A stretch of 64,000 nucleotides of DNA. It comes from Ferruginibacter paludis (lineage in GTDB: Bacteria > Bacteroidota > Bacteroidia > Chitinophagales > Chitinophagaceae). The position numbers and the translations under genes were made by a program. Every line of letters starts with the position of its first letter. Positions within the stretch are counted from its first letter, which is position 1. Below, piece by piece: positions 40,795 through 50,217 of this stretch. The notes beneath the pieces were generated by a model. It saw nothing but the letters and a program-made list of their open reading frames with translations. It made no database searches and was not told the origin of the DNA. Location: positions 682,001-746,000 of the forward strand of contig NZ_JAUFQJ010000024.1 in assembly GCF_030409685.1 (NCBI RefSeq), read 5' to 3'.

Positions 40795-43700
40795 TTATAA
40801 ACTGATGTTCAAACCAAAAGAATAAATCGATGGGGTAGGATACTGGTATTTATCAGTATTGGGTACCGTCGAAATATTTTTATCAAGAGAACTACCTTGT
40901 GGGTCGTAGCCTGCGGCCTTCGTTATCAGGAAGAAGTTAACTGCACTCAGGTATAGTCTAATTCTTTGCATATGCCATCTGCTCACCAATTTGTCTGAAA
41001 GGGAATATCCAACAGTGGCATTGGCGCCCCTGATGAATGAACCATCATACACCAAATGTGTATCTGGATAAGACTGGTAGTACGCACCGCCATTTCCCGG
41101 ACGTAATTGGGCTACCATGGAATTTTGTGCATCCGGACGCCAAGCCGTTAACGTTGAATTTAAACCACCTGAAACCAACTGGCGATCTTCAGCAGACTCA
41201 TGTACAAATGCCTTTTTAACACCTTGTATAATTTGAATATCAAGACCGGCATCAAAGCTTTTATAGTTAACAGAATTATGAAAACCAATTACCCAATCAG
41301 GAAATGCATTTCCCATCACACTGCCATCAGTAATCAAATCAATTTTGCCATCATTGTTTTTATCCAAAAATTTCAGGTCGCCTGGTCTTAAATTATAGCG
41401 GGCTGCTAATGATGCCTCCTGTGTGCTATAAGTACCTAGCCGTGTAAGTCCGAAAAATTCACCGATGGGTTGCCCAATCATAAATACAGAAGTACCATTA
41501 CCAGCACCAGTCTGGCTGTAAATCGGCGCACCTGTAGGCCCCAATTGTACTATTTTGTTTCTGTTAGCGGCTACGGTAATATCCGTATTCCATTTAAAAT
41601 CCCTTGTGGAAATGTTCAACGTATTCACAGTAAATTCCCAGCCCCTGTTTTGAACTTTACCATAATTCTCAATTACATTACCCGTGGTTGTTGATAAAGG
41701 AAGCGGCACATTCAGCAACATATTGCTGGTCAATTTATCGTAGTAATCAACCCCTATATTCAGGCGATCCTTAAATAGCCCCAATTCAACTCCGATATCT
41801 TTTTGGGTAGTAGTCTCCCATTTCAAATCGGGGTTAGCAACCGAGCTTGGAAAAAGACCAATTTGCGTTGCATTATTTAATACCACATTAGCGGTACTGA
41901 TAAATGGTTGCGTTACATAACTTCCAATTTCCTGGTTACCCGTACGGCCAATACTTGCCCTCACTTTTAGATTTGAAATCGCATCTACATTTTTCATGAA
42001 ATTTTCCTGGGATACTTTCCAGGCCACCCCTGCGGATGGGAAGAAACCATATTTATTATTTGCTCCAAAACGGGATGAACCATCTTCACGACCGGTAACA
42101 GTTAACATGTACCTGTCTTTGAACGAATAATTGATCCTGGAAAAATAAGAATTCAGTGTGTTATTTCCATCTGCGCTACCAGAACCTGGTCTGGCTGCTG
42201 CACCTGCGCCAAGGTTGGAATATCCAAAGAAGTTGGAAAAGAATACAGAGTTGGATGTATTCATATTCTGATAGGCGTTTTTGGACCAGGAAAGCCCCAA
42301 TATCGCACTCAGTGAATGGTTTTTGCCGATTTTTTTATTATAGGTGAAATAGTTTTCATTTTGCCAAAAATAAGTTTGGCTTAGCGAGATGGAAGCGCTA
42401 CCATCACCTCCGTATAATTTTCCGCTGTAGCTATTGTTTTTGTAGTTGTTATAATCAATAGAGAAATCGCTCTTAAAGCTCAGGTCTTTGGTGATTTGAG
42501 CAACCGATGTAAAACTACCCGTTACCTGGCCAATATTGTTCTGCTGATAGATTTGAGATCTTCTAAACACAACATTGTACCATTGTTCACCGGTCTTGAA
42601 ATCAAAATTTGTTCCCCAACGGCCGGCATATATTCCAAGACTGGGGTCCTGAGGATATTGAACCGGTAAGATAGACCATACTTCAGTGGCAGAGCGGGTG
42701 ATGCCATCATCGCCGGTCGCCCTGCTTTTATTAAACCCGATTGATGTTGACAGGGTTAGCCATTTCAAGGCTTTGATATCACCTGCAATTCTTCCAGTCA
42801 GGCGTTTAAAGTAAGACTTCTTCATAAGGCCACGCTCATCTGTGGCTCCTAATGACACTGAGAATTTAGCATTTTCACTTCCTCCCCTGATTGCTACATA
42901 ATGATTTTGAGACGTTGAGTTGGCAAACATCAGATCTTCCCAATTGGTGTCATATTTTGGTGCATAGCTTTTGCCATCCCGGCCAACCAATGGTATGGCA
43001 TAGTTGCCCGCAGGAACCTGCTCAAACAACCACGGCATTTCAGAAAAACTGGTACTACCTGCCGTTGTGCCACGAAAATCATTTGCAGGCACTACACTAC
43101 CATATTTGGTGGCGTTGTTCATTGATTGTAAATACAGGTACATCAGCTGTTCGGCATTTAAAGCATACAGGTGTCTTTGTAAAGTATTTTCAGATACCGT
43201 ACTGCTGATACTGATTTGCGCCTTTCCGCTTGTGCCGCGTTTTGTGGTGATAATAATAACGCCGTTTGCTCCCCGGGCTCCGTAAATGGCGGTAGCGGAG
43301 GCATCTTTTAACACGTCGATTGAATTGATGTCATTGGGGTTTAAAGTTGATAAAGGATTTGCTACTCCCACAACACCGTCTACAACATATAAGGGGTCGT
43401 TACCAGCTGTGATAGAGTTTGTACCACGAATGCGGATCAACGGGTTTTGTCCAGGAACACCCCCTCCCATGGAGTTTACATCAACGCCGGCAATTTTGTT
43501 TTGCAAAGCCTGCCCAACGTTTACAATAGGTTTATCCAACAAGCGCTTAGAACTTATATTTGATACAGCACCTGTAACGTCTTTTTTCCTTGCCGTACCG
43601 TATCCAATAACTACCACTTCATTCATACCTGATACTTCCTCTTCAAGTGTAATATTAATTTCAGTTTGCTTACCTACCGTTACTCTTTTCTTTTGATATC

Positions 43701-44280
43701 CGATGTTGGAAATTTCAAGTACTATACCCTTATTGTCGGGCGCATTCAGGGTAAAACGACCATCTGCATCGGTGGTAGTTCCTATATTGGTTCCCGCCAC
43801 TAACACTGAAACGTTCTGCAAGGGCTCTCCTTTCTGGTTGATAACTCTTCCGTGGATTTCTGCGGGAGGAGGCAAAGCCAGGGAACCCGCTAACTCAGCG
43901 GCAGCATGTGAAACTATTACTTTGGGCTGAATTACGATCGTGTTACTCACAATCGTATAGGTAAGTGGCTGGTCCTTAAGACAAATGTTCAATGCCTCAT
44001 CCAGCGTTGCATTCTTTATTTTAACATCAATAGGATTGGTTTCATTTACCAGGTCTCTATCAAAGAAAAACAAAAACGTTGTTTGTTGCTCTATCGATTT
44101 AAAGATTTCGGATAAAGAAATGTTTTTTTTGACGATGGTGACTTTTTGTGCGTACCCGTTCGCACTCGCCTGGAACGTAAAAAATAAAAATAGGGGGATA
44201 GTTAATTTCATAATCATCAACATTTTGGCCCATAAGGCTTTCGTGCCGTTTTTGCTTTGGCAAGCGACAGTTAAAATCAT
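40795..44280 (-). CDS. SusC/RagA-family TonB-dependent transporter with STN domain
   Basis: A 1161-residue outer-membrane transporter. After a signal segment (about 24-45, ending NGYAQ) comes an STN domain (about 46-115), which contacts the FecR anti-sigma factor. A carboxypeptidase-like regulatory domain (about 138-215; IHGRVINQKGEPLQNVSV) is followed by the plug (VVVIGYGTARKKDVTGAVS) and a 22-strand barrel ending in a Leu-rich SFGLNISL. The STN domain agrees with the sigma/FecR pair encoded just upstream. A downstream ATG at 44211 is an alternative start. A plus-strand promoter overlaps its start codon. Confidence 0.95.
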   Translation of the reverse strand: MILTVACQSKNGTKALWAKMLMIMKLTIPLFLFFTFQASANGYAQKVTIVKKNISLSEIFKSIEQQTTFLFFFDRDLVNETNPIDVKIKNATLDEALNICLKDQPLTYTIVSNTIVIQPKVIVSHAAAELAGSLALPPPAEIHGRVINQKGEPLQNVSVLVAGTNIGTTTDADGRFTLNAPDNKGIVLEISNIGYQKKRVTVGKQTEINITLEEEVSGMNEVVVIGYGTARKKDVTGAVSNISSKRLLDKPIVNVGQALQNKIAGVDVNSMGGGVPGQNPLIRIRGTNSITAGNDPLYVVDGVVGVANPLSTLNPNDINSIDVLKDASATAIYGARGANGVIIITTKRGTSGKAQISISSTVSENTLQRHLYALNAEQLMYLYLQSMNNATKYGSVVPANDFRGTTAGSTSFSEMPWLFEQVPAGNYAIPLVGRDGKSYAPKYDTNWEDLMFANSTSQNHYVAIRGGSENAKFSVSLGATDERGLMKKSYFKRLTGRIAGDIKALKWLTLSTSIGFNKSRATGDDGITRSATEVWSILPVQYPQDPSLGIYAGRWGTNFDFKTGEQWYNVVFRRSQIYQQNNIGQVTGSFTSVAQITKDLSFKSDFSIDYNNYKNNSYSGKLYGGDGSASISLSQTYFWQNENYFTYNKKIGKNHSLSAILGLSWSKNAYQNMNTSNSVFFSNFFGYSNLGAGAAARPGSGSADGNNTLNSYFSRINYSFKDRYMLTVTGREDGSSRFGANNKYGFFPSAGVAWKVSQENFMKNVDAISNLKVRASIGRTGNQEIGSYVTQPFISTANVVLNNATQIGLFPSSVANPDLKWETTTQKDIGVELGLFKDRLNIGVDYYDKLTSNMLLNVPLPLSTTTGNVIENYGKVQNRGWEFTVNTLNISTRDFKWNTDITVAANRNKIVQLGPTGAPIYSQTGAGNGTSVFMIGQPIGEFFGLTRLGTYSTQEASLAARYNLRPGDLKFLDKNNDGKIDLITDGSVMGNAFPDWVIGFHNSVNYKSFDAGLDIQIIQGVKKAFVHESAEDRQLVSGGLNSTLTAWRPDAQNSMVAQLRPGNGGAYYQSYPDTHLVYDGSFIRGANATVGYSLSDKLVSRWHMQRIRLYLSAVNFFLITKAAGYDPQGSSLDKNISTVPNTDKYQYPTPSIYSFGLNISL

Positions 44281-44287
44281 AATTTTG
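44256..44287 (+). promoter_or_regulatory. Antisense promoter at the susC start
   Basis: TTTG (44256-44259) and TAATTTTG (44280-44287), 20 bases apart, match both elements of the Bacteroidota promoter. It points away from susC into its own leader and overlaps the susC start codon. Confidence 0.55.
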
Positions 44288-44293
44288 GGTTGA

Positions 44294-44375
44294 TTTTGGT
44301 TAAGTAAATTGTTTGACCGACAGTTTTATAGCCTTTATTGGCCAGCAATGCAGCGAACATTTGCTGGCTTTTTTT
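44294..44375 (+). ncRNA. Predicted antisense small RNA in the susC leader
   Basis: The antisense promoter predicts a start near 44294. An intrinsic terminator (stem GCCAGCAA/TTGCTGGC, then seven T) ends at 44375, giving an RNA of about 80 bases wholly complementary to the 5' leader of susC. In Bacteroides fragilis and relatives, cis-antisense RNAs such as DonS occupy this position, between anti-sigma gene and susC, and repress the locus. Sequence alone supports the promoter and terminator; the repression role is by analogy. Confidence 0.5.
44341..44375 (+). terminator. Plus-strand intrinsic terminator between susC and fecR
   Basis: GCCAGCAA (44341-44348) pairs with TTGCTGGC (44361-44368) across 12 bases, followed by TTTTTTT (44369-44375). 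On the minus strand, the sense direction of both neighbours, there is no T-tract, so it cannot end the fecR transcript in the usual way. Confidence 0.75.
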
Positions 44376-44485
44376 GCCATTAATACAGATTTATTAACAG
44401 GATACCTACCCCATTGATTAAACCAATGAGCTAATTACCTCGAAATTCATTTTAAATTATTTAGTGTTTACAACCATGTTTACAT

Positions 44486-45682
44486 TTATAGTACAATAAT
44501 TTTTTTTCCTGCCACCGAAAACTTAACGTTACTCAATTCCAATATTCTCAACACTTCCGACAACTCAACGTTCCTGTTTATTTTCCCTACAAAGTGATGG
44601 TTGGGAACCTTACCGGTATATACAATTTCCACATCATACCAGCGTCCTATTTGCCGCATAATGGTTGTAATGTCTGCTCCTTCAAACCGAAAAAGTCCGT
44701 TCTTCCAGGCCATTACTTCCTTCAAGTCAACATTGCCCGTTTTAATTTGGTCGCTTTTATTATTTATTACTGCCTGCTGCCCGGGCTGCAGCAAGCCAGA
44801 TGCATTGCCATTATTTATTTGAACACTACCTTCCAACAAACTTGTTTTTATTTCAGCTTCATCTTCATACGCATTTACATTAAAGTGTGTTCCCAGTACT
44901 GCAATCTTCATGTCGCCAACCTTTACCTGGAAAGGCTTTTCTTTATTTTTTGCCACTTCAAAATAGGCTTCGCCGGTTAATGTTACTTCGCGTAGTTTAC
45001 CAGAAAACACTGTTGGAAAGCGAATTGAGGATGCTGCATTCAGCCAAACTTTACTTCCATCTGACAATATAATTTGGTATTGCCCTCCCCGCGGTGTAGA
45101 AAGTGTATTGTAAGTAATCTGTGTATCGCCGTTAAAAGATGCAGGTGCCTTATAAATTAATAAACCACCCTGCTTTTGTATATTGGTAGTCCCCTGCCTG
45201 GCAAGCTGTCCGTTTTGCATACTGTCCAATATAATCGACCTGCCATCTGCAGTAGTAAGTATTGCCCTGTTTCGCCCGGGTAAAATGGGTGCCGGTTTTT
45301 CAGGCAATCCGGCAACTTGCTTTTTATCTTCCGCATTTCCGATGGTGCGCTCATTCTTTTCAAAAATAAAATACGCACCAACAAGTAAAATCAAAACCGA
45401 GGCAGCCAAACGCATCCAAAATGAAAAAACTGTTTCATTTTTTTTTACAGGAATAGCTGCATCGCCGTCATCTTTTAAAATAGTTTTCAAAATGCTGGCC
45501 GCAGCGCTATCGGATAACTGTTTTTCACCAGCAGACTGCTGCATTAAACGGTCGATAACATCATGAACGAATACTTCGCTTTCGGGATCGGCCAGTATAG
45601 CCATCAATTCTTCCTCTTCCTGCCCGCTGCATTTATTTTTTATATAGCAATCCAATAAATATTCTAAACGCAATACTGACAT
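44486..45682 (-). CDS. FecR-family anti-sigma factor
   Basis: A 398-residue inner-membrane regulator. The cytoplasmic N-terminal part (1-85) would hold the sigma factor; one membrane helix (about 88-107, WMRLAASVLILLVGAYFIF) is followed by the periplasmic FecR domain (about 195-300; STPRGGQYQIILSDGSKVWL) and a C-terminal DUF4974-like domain. It senses the substrate-loaded SusC via the STN domain and releases the ECF sigma factor encoded 89 bases upstream. Confidence 0.95.
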   Translation of the reverse strand: MSVLRLEYLLDCYIKNKCSGQEEEELMAILADPESEVFVHDVIDRLMQQSAGEKQLSDSAAASILKTILKDDGDAAIPVKKNETVFSFWMRLAASVLILLVGAYFIFEKNERTIGNAEDKKQVAGLPEKPAPILPGRNRAILTTADGRSIILDSMQNGQLARQGTTNIQKQGGLLIYKAPASFNGDTQITYNTLSTPRGGQYQIILSDGSKVWLNAASSIRFPTVFSGKLREVTLTGEAYFEVAKNKEKPFQVKVGDMKIAVLGTHFNVNAYEDEAEIKTSLLEGSVQINNGNASGLLQPGQQAVINNKSDQIKTGNVDLKEVMAWKNGLFRFEGADITTIMRQIGRWYDVEIVYTGKVPNHHFVGKINRNVELSEVLRILELSNVKFSVAGKKIIVL

Positions 45683-45771
45683 AAATTAAACAGAGGTTAC
45701 ACATTTCATCAACCGTCCGTATGCAGGAGTATTTTTTGTATGGCCTTGGGTGGGTTGGATGGAATCTTTTT

Positions 45772-46368
45772 TTAAAAAATTGGGATATACTTATGTATGC
45801 AGACAAAAAACAACATAAATGAGTTGAGGTGGAGCATACAAAAGGAGCGGATATTTTTCATGGCCTGTGCAAGATGAAACTTAACAGTTTCAGGCTGTAA
45901 ATTAAGCTGGCAGGCCACTTCATTGCGTTTTAAACCATGATCCCTCATGAGCGTATATACTTCCCGCTGCTGGTTTGGCAACCTGGCAATTGCCCTTTTT
46001 AACAATAAACTATATTCTTTTTCTATTACAAGATCAATAGTGTTATTATCCGCAATTAAATGATCTTCAACGGGCACTAAGGTAGTTGTATAATTTTGGG
46101 CGACTTGCTTTAAAACATGATACACATGGTTTCGTGTTATAACAAAAAGATACGCCTTAAAATTTTGGATGTCATTTAGACTGGCCCTCCTGAGCCATAT
46201 CGTTAAAAATACATCCTGTACAATTTCCTCAGACAGTTCAACCGATTTCGCAAAAGTAAAAGCTATAGAATAAATAGCATCCCTGTGAATTTTAAACAAT
46301 TGTTTAAAAGCTGTTTGATCGCCTTCTGAGACTTGTTTTAACAATGCCTTATCGCATTCTTGTGTCAT
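45772..46368 (-). CDS. ECF RNA polymerase sigma factor
   Basis: A 198-residue sigma-70 family regulator of the extracytoplasmic-function class. Region 2 is seen around AFKQLFKIHRDAIYSIA and EEIVQDVFLTIWLR, and region 4 around LPNQQREVYTLMRDHG with HTH LKRNEVACQLNLQPETVKFH. The last 25 residues are unusually hydrophobic (NSFMLFFVCIHKY), as in many Bacteroidota ECF factors next to FecR genes. It should direct transcription of the susC operon downstream. Confidence 0.93.
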   Translation of the reverse strand: MTQECDKALLKQVSEGDQTAFKQLFKIHRDAIYSIAFTFAKSVELSEEIVQDVFLTIWLRRASLNDIQNFKAYLFVITRNHVYHVLKQVAQNYTTTLVPVEDHLIADNNTIDLVIEKEYSLLLKRAIARLPNQQREVYTLMRDHGLKRNEVACQLNLQPETVKFHLAQAMKNIRSFCMLHLNSFMLFFVCIHKYIPIF

Positions 46369-46671
46369 TAGACTTGTTATTCAATGAGTATTATAGCAAA
46401 GCAATTTCAATTTTAAAAGTAGTGAATATTCCATACAGTTTTTATTTTGTTTTGTAATGAAATAATTATTTTTTTAAACATTCTTAATAAGCCGGCATCC
46501 CACTCGTTTAATAAAACATCTGTGTTGTCTCTTTCTATCTTTTAATCGCAGCAACATTCAGTCAAACTATCAATTATACCTTAATACATCTTATTTTTTA
46601 GTTGCTATTGCTGTCAAAAAAAGAAGTACGCATCAATATGATAAGGTAATTTTTTTTCACACATGGTTTCG
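46369..46671. other. AT-rich spacer between the two carbohydrate loci
   Basis: About 300 bases upstream of the sigma-factor gene and beyond the 3' end of the acyltransferase gene. It is strongly AT-rich, holds no convincing reading frame and no clear terminator hairpin. The promoter of the sigma gene should be in its left part, where only imperfect TAnnTTTG matches are found. Confidence 0.5.
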
Positions 46672-47769
46672 TTAAAGCTTAATAAATAGCTTTCTTTTAT
46701 AGAGCCACCAGGCGGGAATAAAATTGATGCAAACAAAAAGCAGGGCATATATTAAGCTCGCCAACTTTGGGTCTGCACCAGCGTTACTTAAACTATTAAC
46801 AAATTTTTCATTTAAGGATGACCCTCCAAATTTTGCCACGTAAAAAAACAATGCCCATACATCAGCTAAAAAATAGATGGTGATTGCATTGGCGCCGAAA
46901 ATAATTCCGGGCAGTGTGCCCCTTATTTTACCTTTTATATCAACCAAAAAATAAAGAGCGCCAAAAAGCAACGATGCAAACCCGGAGGTAACCAGCACAA
47001 AGGAACTGGTCCAAAGATTTTCATTTACCGGAAAAACCAATCCCCAGAAATAGCCTGTGATTGAAAGAAAAACGCCTGCTGTCATTAACCAGTTGATTTT
47101 TTCATCCGGACTTTTATCACTCAGCATCAAATGTCCGGCAAGCATCCCCGTTATGCAGGACACGACTGAAGTAAACGTCGTTAAGATACTTTCGGGGTCC
47201 CAGTTGCCACGCCACATTTTGCCGGGTAACAAATGATTGTCAACCAGCGCCACAATATTTACTCCCGGCTCCAGCATTACTTTTCCATAGCCGGGCATTG
47301 GAATACAGGTTATTAACAGCCAATACAAAACCAATGTAATAGCCGCAATCCAGGCCTGTTGTTTCCAGTTGGTATTTAGGTAAATAATCGCCGAAATAAA
47401 AAATACCACAGCAATTCGCTGCAGCGTTCCTGTCCACCGGATGTTATGAAAATCAAAAGCGGGCATCAGGTTTAAAAACATACCCACCGCATAAATTTTC
47501 AGCGACCGGGTAAATATTTTTTTATACATCGAACTTCGGCTAACATTCGCTTGCAGGCGTCTAGAATAAGCCAGCGCAATGGAAGCACCAACAAAAAACA
47601 AAAAGTAAGGTGCCACCTGGTCTGTAAAAGACAATCCATTCCACTCCGTATGACGCAGCGTAAAATAAACGGCGTCTTCGCTACCGGGATAGTTTACCAT
47701 AATCATTGCTGCAATAGTAAAACCCCGTAATGCATCCAGTGAAATAAGCCGTTTGGTTTGAATAATCAT
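46672..47769 (-). CDS. Heparan-alpha-glucosaminide N-acetyltransferase-like membrane protein
   Basis: A 365-residue inner-membrane protein with about ten helices. The start RLISLDALRGFTIAAMIMVN and FTDQVAPYFLFFVGASIALAYS are typical of the DUF5009/HGSNAT-like acyltransferase family. The human relative acetylates terminal glucosamine across a membrane using acetyl-CoA. Within this locus of hexosaminidase and amino-sugar genes it could acetylate glucosamine residues released in the periplasm. It is the last gene of the susCD-led operon, 129 bases after the propeller protein. Substrate is inferred. Confidence 0.85.
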   Translation of the reverse strand: MIIQTKRLISLDALRGFTIAAMIMVNYPGSEDAVYFTLRHTEWNGLSFTDQVAPYFLFFVGASIALAYSRRLQANVSRSSMYKKIFTRSLKIYAVGMFLNLMPAFDFHNIRWTGTLQRIAVVFFISAIIYLNTNWKQQAWIAAITLVLYWLLITCIPMPGYGKVMLEPGVNIVALVDNHLLPGKMWRGNWDPESILTTFTSVVSCITGMLAGHLMLSDKSPDEKINWLMTAGVFLSITGYFWGLVFPVNENLWTSSFVLVTSGFASLLFGALYFLVDIKGKIRGTLPGIIFGANAITIYFLADVWALFFYVAKFGGSSLNEKFVNSLSNAGADPKLASLIYALLFVCINFIPAWWLYKRKLFIKL

Positions 47770-47807
47770 TTACTATTCGATTTTCTTTCTAACAAAGTAC
47801 ATTTTGA

Positions 47808-47903
47808 GTTAGTGGTCAGTTGTGAGTGATCAGACTCAGCAAACTGTTACTCACTACTCATCGCTCACAATTCACCTTTCACTATTCACCACTTACAACT
47901 AAC
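47808..47903. repeat. Degenerate TCAC-rich inverted repeat
   Basis: The left part (from GTTAGTGGTCAGTTGTGAGTGA at 47808, split by one base from perfect symmetry) and the right part (ending CACTTACAACTAAC at 47903) are imperfect complements. The interior holds several copies of TCAC-type units (ACTCACTACTCATCGCTCACAA is one stretch). Such runs occur between genes in many Bacteroidota genomes. The right end overlaps the stop codon of the propeller protein gene. Confidence 0.55.
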
Positions 47904-50193
47904 GGCCAACTCCTTTATTCATCGGCCCTGCGGCGGCATGAACGTTGTTAACCGGCGCACTGATTATTTTTAGGTAGCGGCCCATCCAGTATGGTAATAA
48001 CCAGATATCTCCCGCACTGTATTCTGTGGTTCCATTGTCATCACCTCCATCCAAATCAAACCGGTTGGAGTTGTGCCGGTTAATCGGTAATTCATCCGGT
48101 GGCAACACTTCTTTAATTGTTTGATTACGGAAATTTTGTGGAATAAATACAACGTCTTTTCTTTCACTGTTGGCTACTTTCCATTCAATCATGTCCAGCG
48201 GATATTTTTGCAGATACCAGGTTGCTTCATCCAGGTCAAATTGTTTTACGCCGGTGATGGCGGTAAAAATATCCCAGGCGGCTTCTTTCTCCGGCCGTTC
48301 AATTTGCCAGTGATCCAGGATAGATGCTTTAAATTTAGCTTTGAGCGTGTCATTTAACGCATACCGGTATAAACCCCAGTAACCCAAAAAATACATTTCA
48401 TCATCTGAATGGTTCCAGCCATCTGAAAGAAGTTTAGCCAGGTCACCCGCATCGCCGGGAGCAAGACCAATTTCTTTCATCGGCCGCATCAGGTTTTCCA
48501 GGTAACCATATTTATTCATCAGTTCCAACGCTTTTTCTTTAAAGATTTTTTTGCCGGTAAAATGATAGGCCGTTTGTAACATCGACACAATATTGGAAGA
48601 AGTAATCTTCCGGTCACCCACGTTTTTTGGCATTGCATTTACATATTCCGGGTTCCATCTTCCCCAACGGGTAGGCTCACCGTTCCAGTCGATCATGTAA
48701 AACTGGTGGTCAACAATATGCTGCATCAGGCCATCCATTAACCGGATGGCTTTGGCCTTCATTGCAGGGTCATCAATTAATTCTGCTATGGCGCCAAAAA
48801 CAAACATATGCCCAATGGCTTCGTCGCTGCTGGTAGTAGATTTCCAGTCCCATTCCGGATCTTCCGCGTGCTTCCACACCTGCGTATCTGCCACTGCATA
48901 TCCTCTTCTTTCAAAAGAACGGGCAGGAAATCCTTTGATTTTAGTCACCGTGTACAACCGCTCAATTGCATCGAGTGATTCCCGGCAATTATCCAATGCT
49001 TCCGGCGATTTGGTGGCCGCATACCGAAATACTTCGCCTCCCAGGTACATACAGGTCCACAATCCATCATTGTCTGAATCTTCGAGTGAACCTGCGTTCA
49101 CGTTACCATTTTTCATTCTTGTAATAGTAGCATTGAAACCGTGACGGATATGCCTGTCACGCACCTGCTGCTCATAAAACATCGCTTTATCATGCAGTGT
49201 CATTGGCTCAAAATGTATTTCTCCCAGCCCCTTGCTTGTTAATACCAATACCGAATGATTGCTGCCCGCCGCAATATCAGTAACACTATTACCGGGCAGC
49301 CAGCGTTTTGAAGCATAGTATTTAAATTTGCCATTGGGTTCCTGCGTAAATGCGCCGTTAACAGATCCAAACCAAATTCGATTGTCAACGTTTTTTATTA
49401 CGGTTAAATCGCGGCAAGGTAATGCGTTGTTTATTTCTGCTGATTTCTTTCCTGTACCACCATTCAATTTAAAATAGCCATTGTGTGTTCCAACCAATAT
49501 TTCATTGGTATTGCCTGCAAGACTAAAACAGGTTAACCCATCCCCCGTGTATTTAGGATATACTTTTTTATCGCCAGGGTTAAAAGCACTAATGCTCTTG
49601 CCTGTCAAAAGCCAGAACAGGTTGCTCTTTTTATCAAATAAAACATCAATCAGTTTTTCTTCACTTTTCCATTCAAACAACAGTTTTGAATCTTTTATGT
49701 ATTGTACCAAAGTGCCATTGGAAATCAGAAAAGAAAAATCATCTCCGCCGCTGAACAATGTAACATCCGGCATGGTATGAAGGCTGTATAATTTCCCCGC
49801 CCATGCATTGCTTAAGATGGCTTTATCGTCGGCAAATACAAATTGGTTTTGATACAAACCAAGGCTGCTGATTTTCTTGTCAACGATAGGCAGATAAGAT
49901 ACATGTGGTACCAGCTGACCGGGGTACAAAAACTGTCCGCCGGATTTTTTTAACAGTCCTCGTGAAGATTGAATCAATACAACTCCATTGCGATCGCTAC
50001 ATACTTTTTTGAAAGCAATATTGCCTGCATCTTTCATCCCATCGGGCGCATATTTTATACTATAAGCCTGCAACCAGGCAGTGTCCTTAAATACCGGAGG
50101 AACGGGAAAGCCGCCGCCATCTGTAGCACCCATCTTCAACACATTAAAAAATAAACCTGCCAGCAACAAAAAAACAATCTTTTTTTTAATCAT
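47899..50193 (-). CDS. Secreted beta-propeller / glycosidase-like protein, paralogue 1
   Basis: A 764-residue exported protein (signal 1-24). Residues about 35-340 form a propeller built of repeats like those of two-component-regulator propellers (VDNRIWFGSVNGAFTQ, NTNEILVGTHNGYFKL). The C-terminal half (about 345-750) is mostly helical and shares motifs with the next gene: RHIR, EDSDNDG (371-377), SSDE..GHM (455-463), TRWGxWxP (near 508) and PYWMGRYL (near 735). I recognise no named enzyme family; the helical, aromatic- and acid-rich domain suggests an (alpha/alpha)6-barrel glycosidase or lyase. It lies 24 bases after its paralogue and downstream of GH20. No kinase domain is present, so it is not a sensor kinase. 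Confidence 0.7.
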   Translation of the reverse strand: MIKKKIVFLLLAGLFFNVLKMGATDGGGFPVPPVFKDTAWLQAYSIKYAPDGMKDAGNIAFKKVCSDRNGVVLIQSSRGLLKKSGGQFLYPGQLVPHVSYLPIVDKKISSLGLYQNQFVFADDKAILSNAWAGKLYSLHTMPDVTLFSGGDDFSFLISNGTLVQYIKDSKLLFEWKSEEKLIDVLFDKKSNLFWLLTGKSISAFNPGDKKVYPKYTGDGLTCFSLAGNTNEILVGTHNGYFKLNGGTGKKSAEINNALPCRDLTVIKNVDNRIWFGSVNGAFTQEPNGKFKYYASKRWLPGNSVTDIAAGSNHSVLVLTSKGLGEIHFEPMTLHDKAMFYEQQVRDRHIRHGFNATITRMKNGNVNAGSLEDSDNDGLWTCMYLGGEVFRYAATKSPEALDNCRESLDAIERLYTVTKIKGFPARSFERRGYAVADTQVWKHAEDPEWDWKSTTSSDEAIGHMFVFGAIAELIDDPAMKAKAIRLMDGLMQHIVDHQFYMIDWNGEPTRWGRWNPEYVNAMPKNVGDRKITSSNIVSMLQTAYHFTGKKIFKEKALELMNKYGYLENLMRPMKEIGLAPGDAGDLAKLLSDGWNHSDDEMYFLGYWGLYRYALNDTLKAKFKASILDHWQIERPEKEAAWDIFTAITGVKQFDLDEATWYLQKYPLDMIEWKVANSERKDVVFIPQNFRNQTIKEVLPPDELPINRHNSNRFDLDGGDDNGTTEYSAGDIWLLPYWMGRYLKIISAPVNNVHAAAGPMNKGVGR

Positions 50194-50217
50194 TATTCTT
50201 ATTTTATTCTTTAAAAA

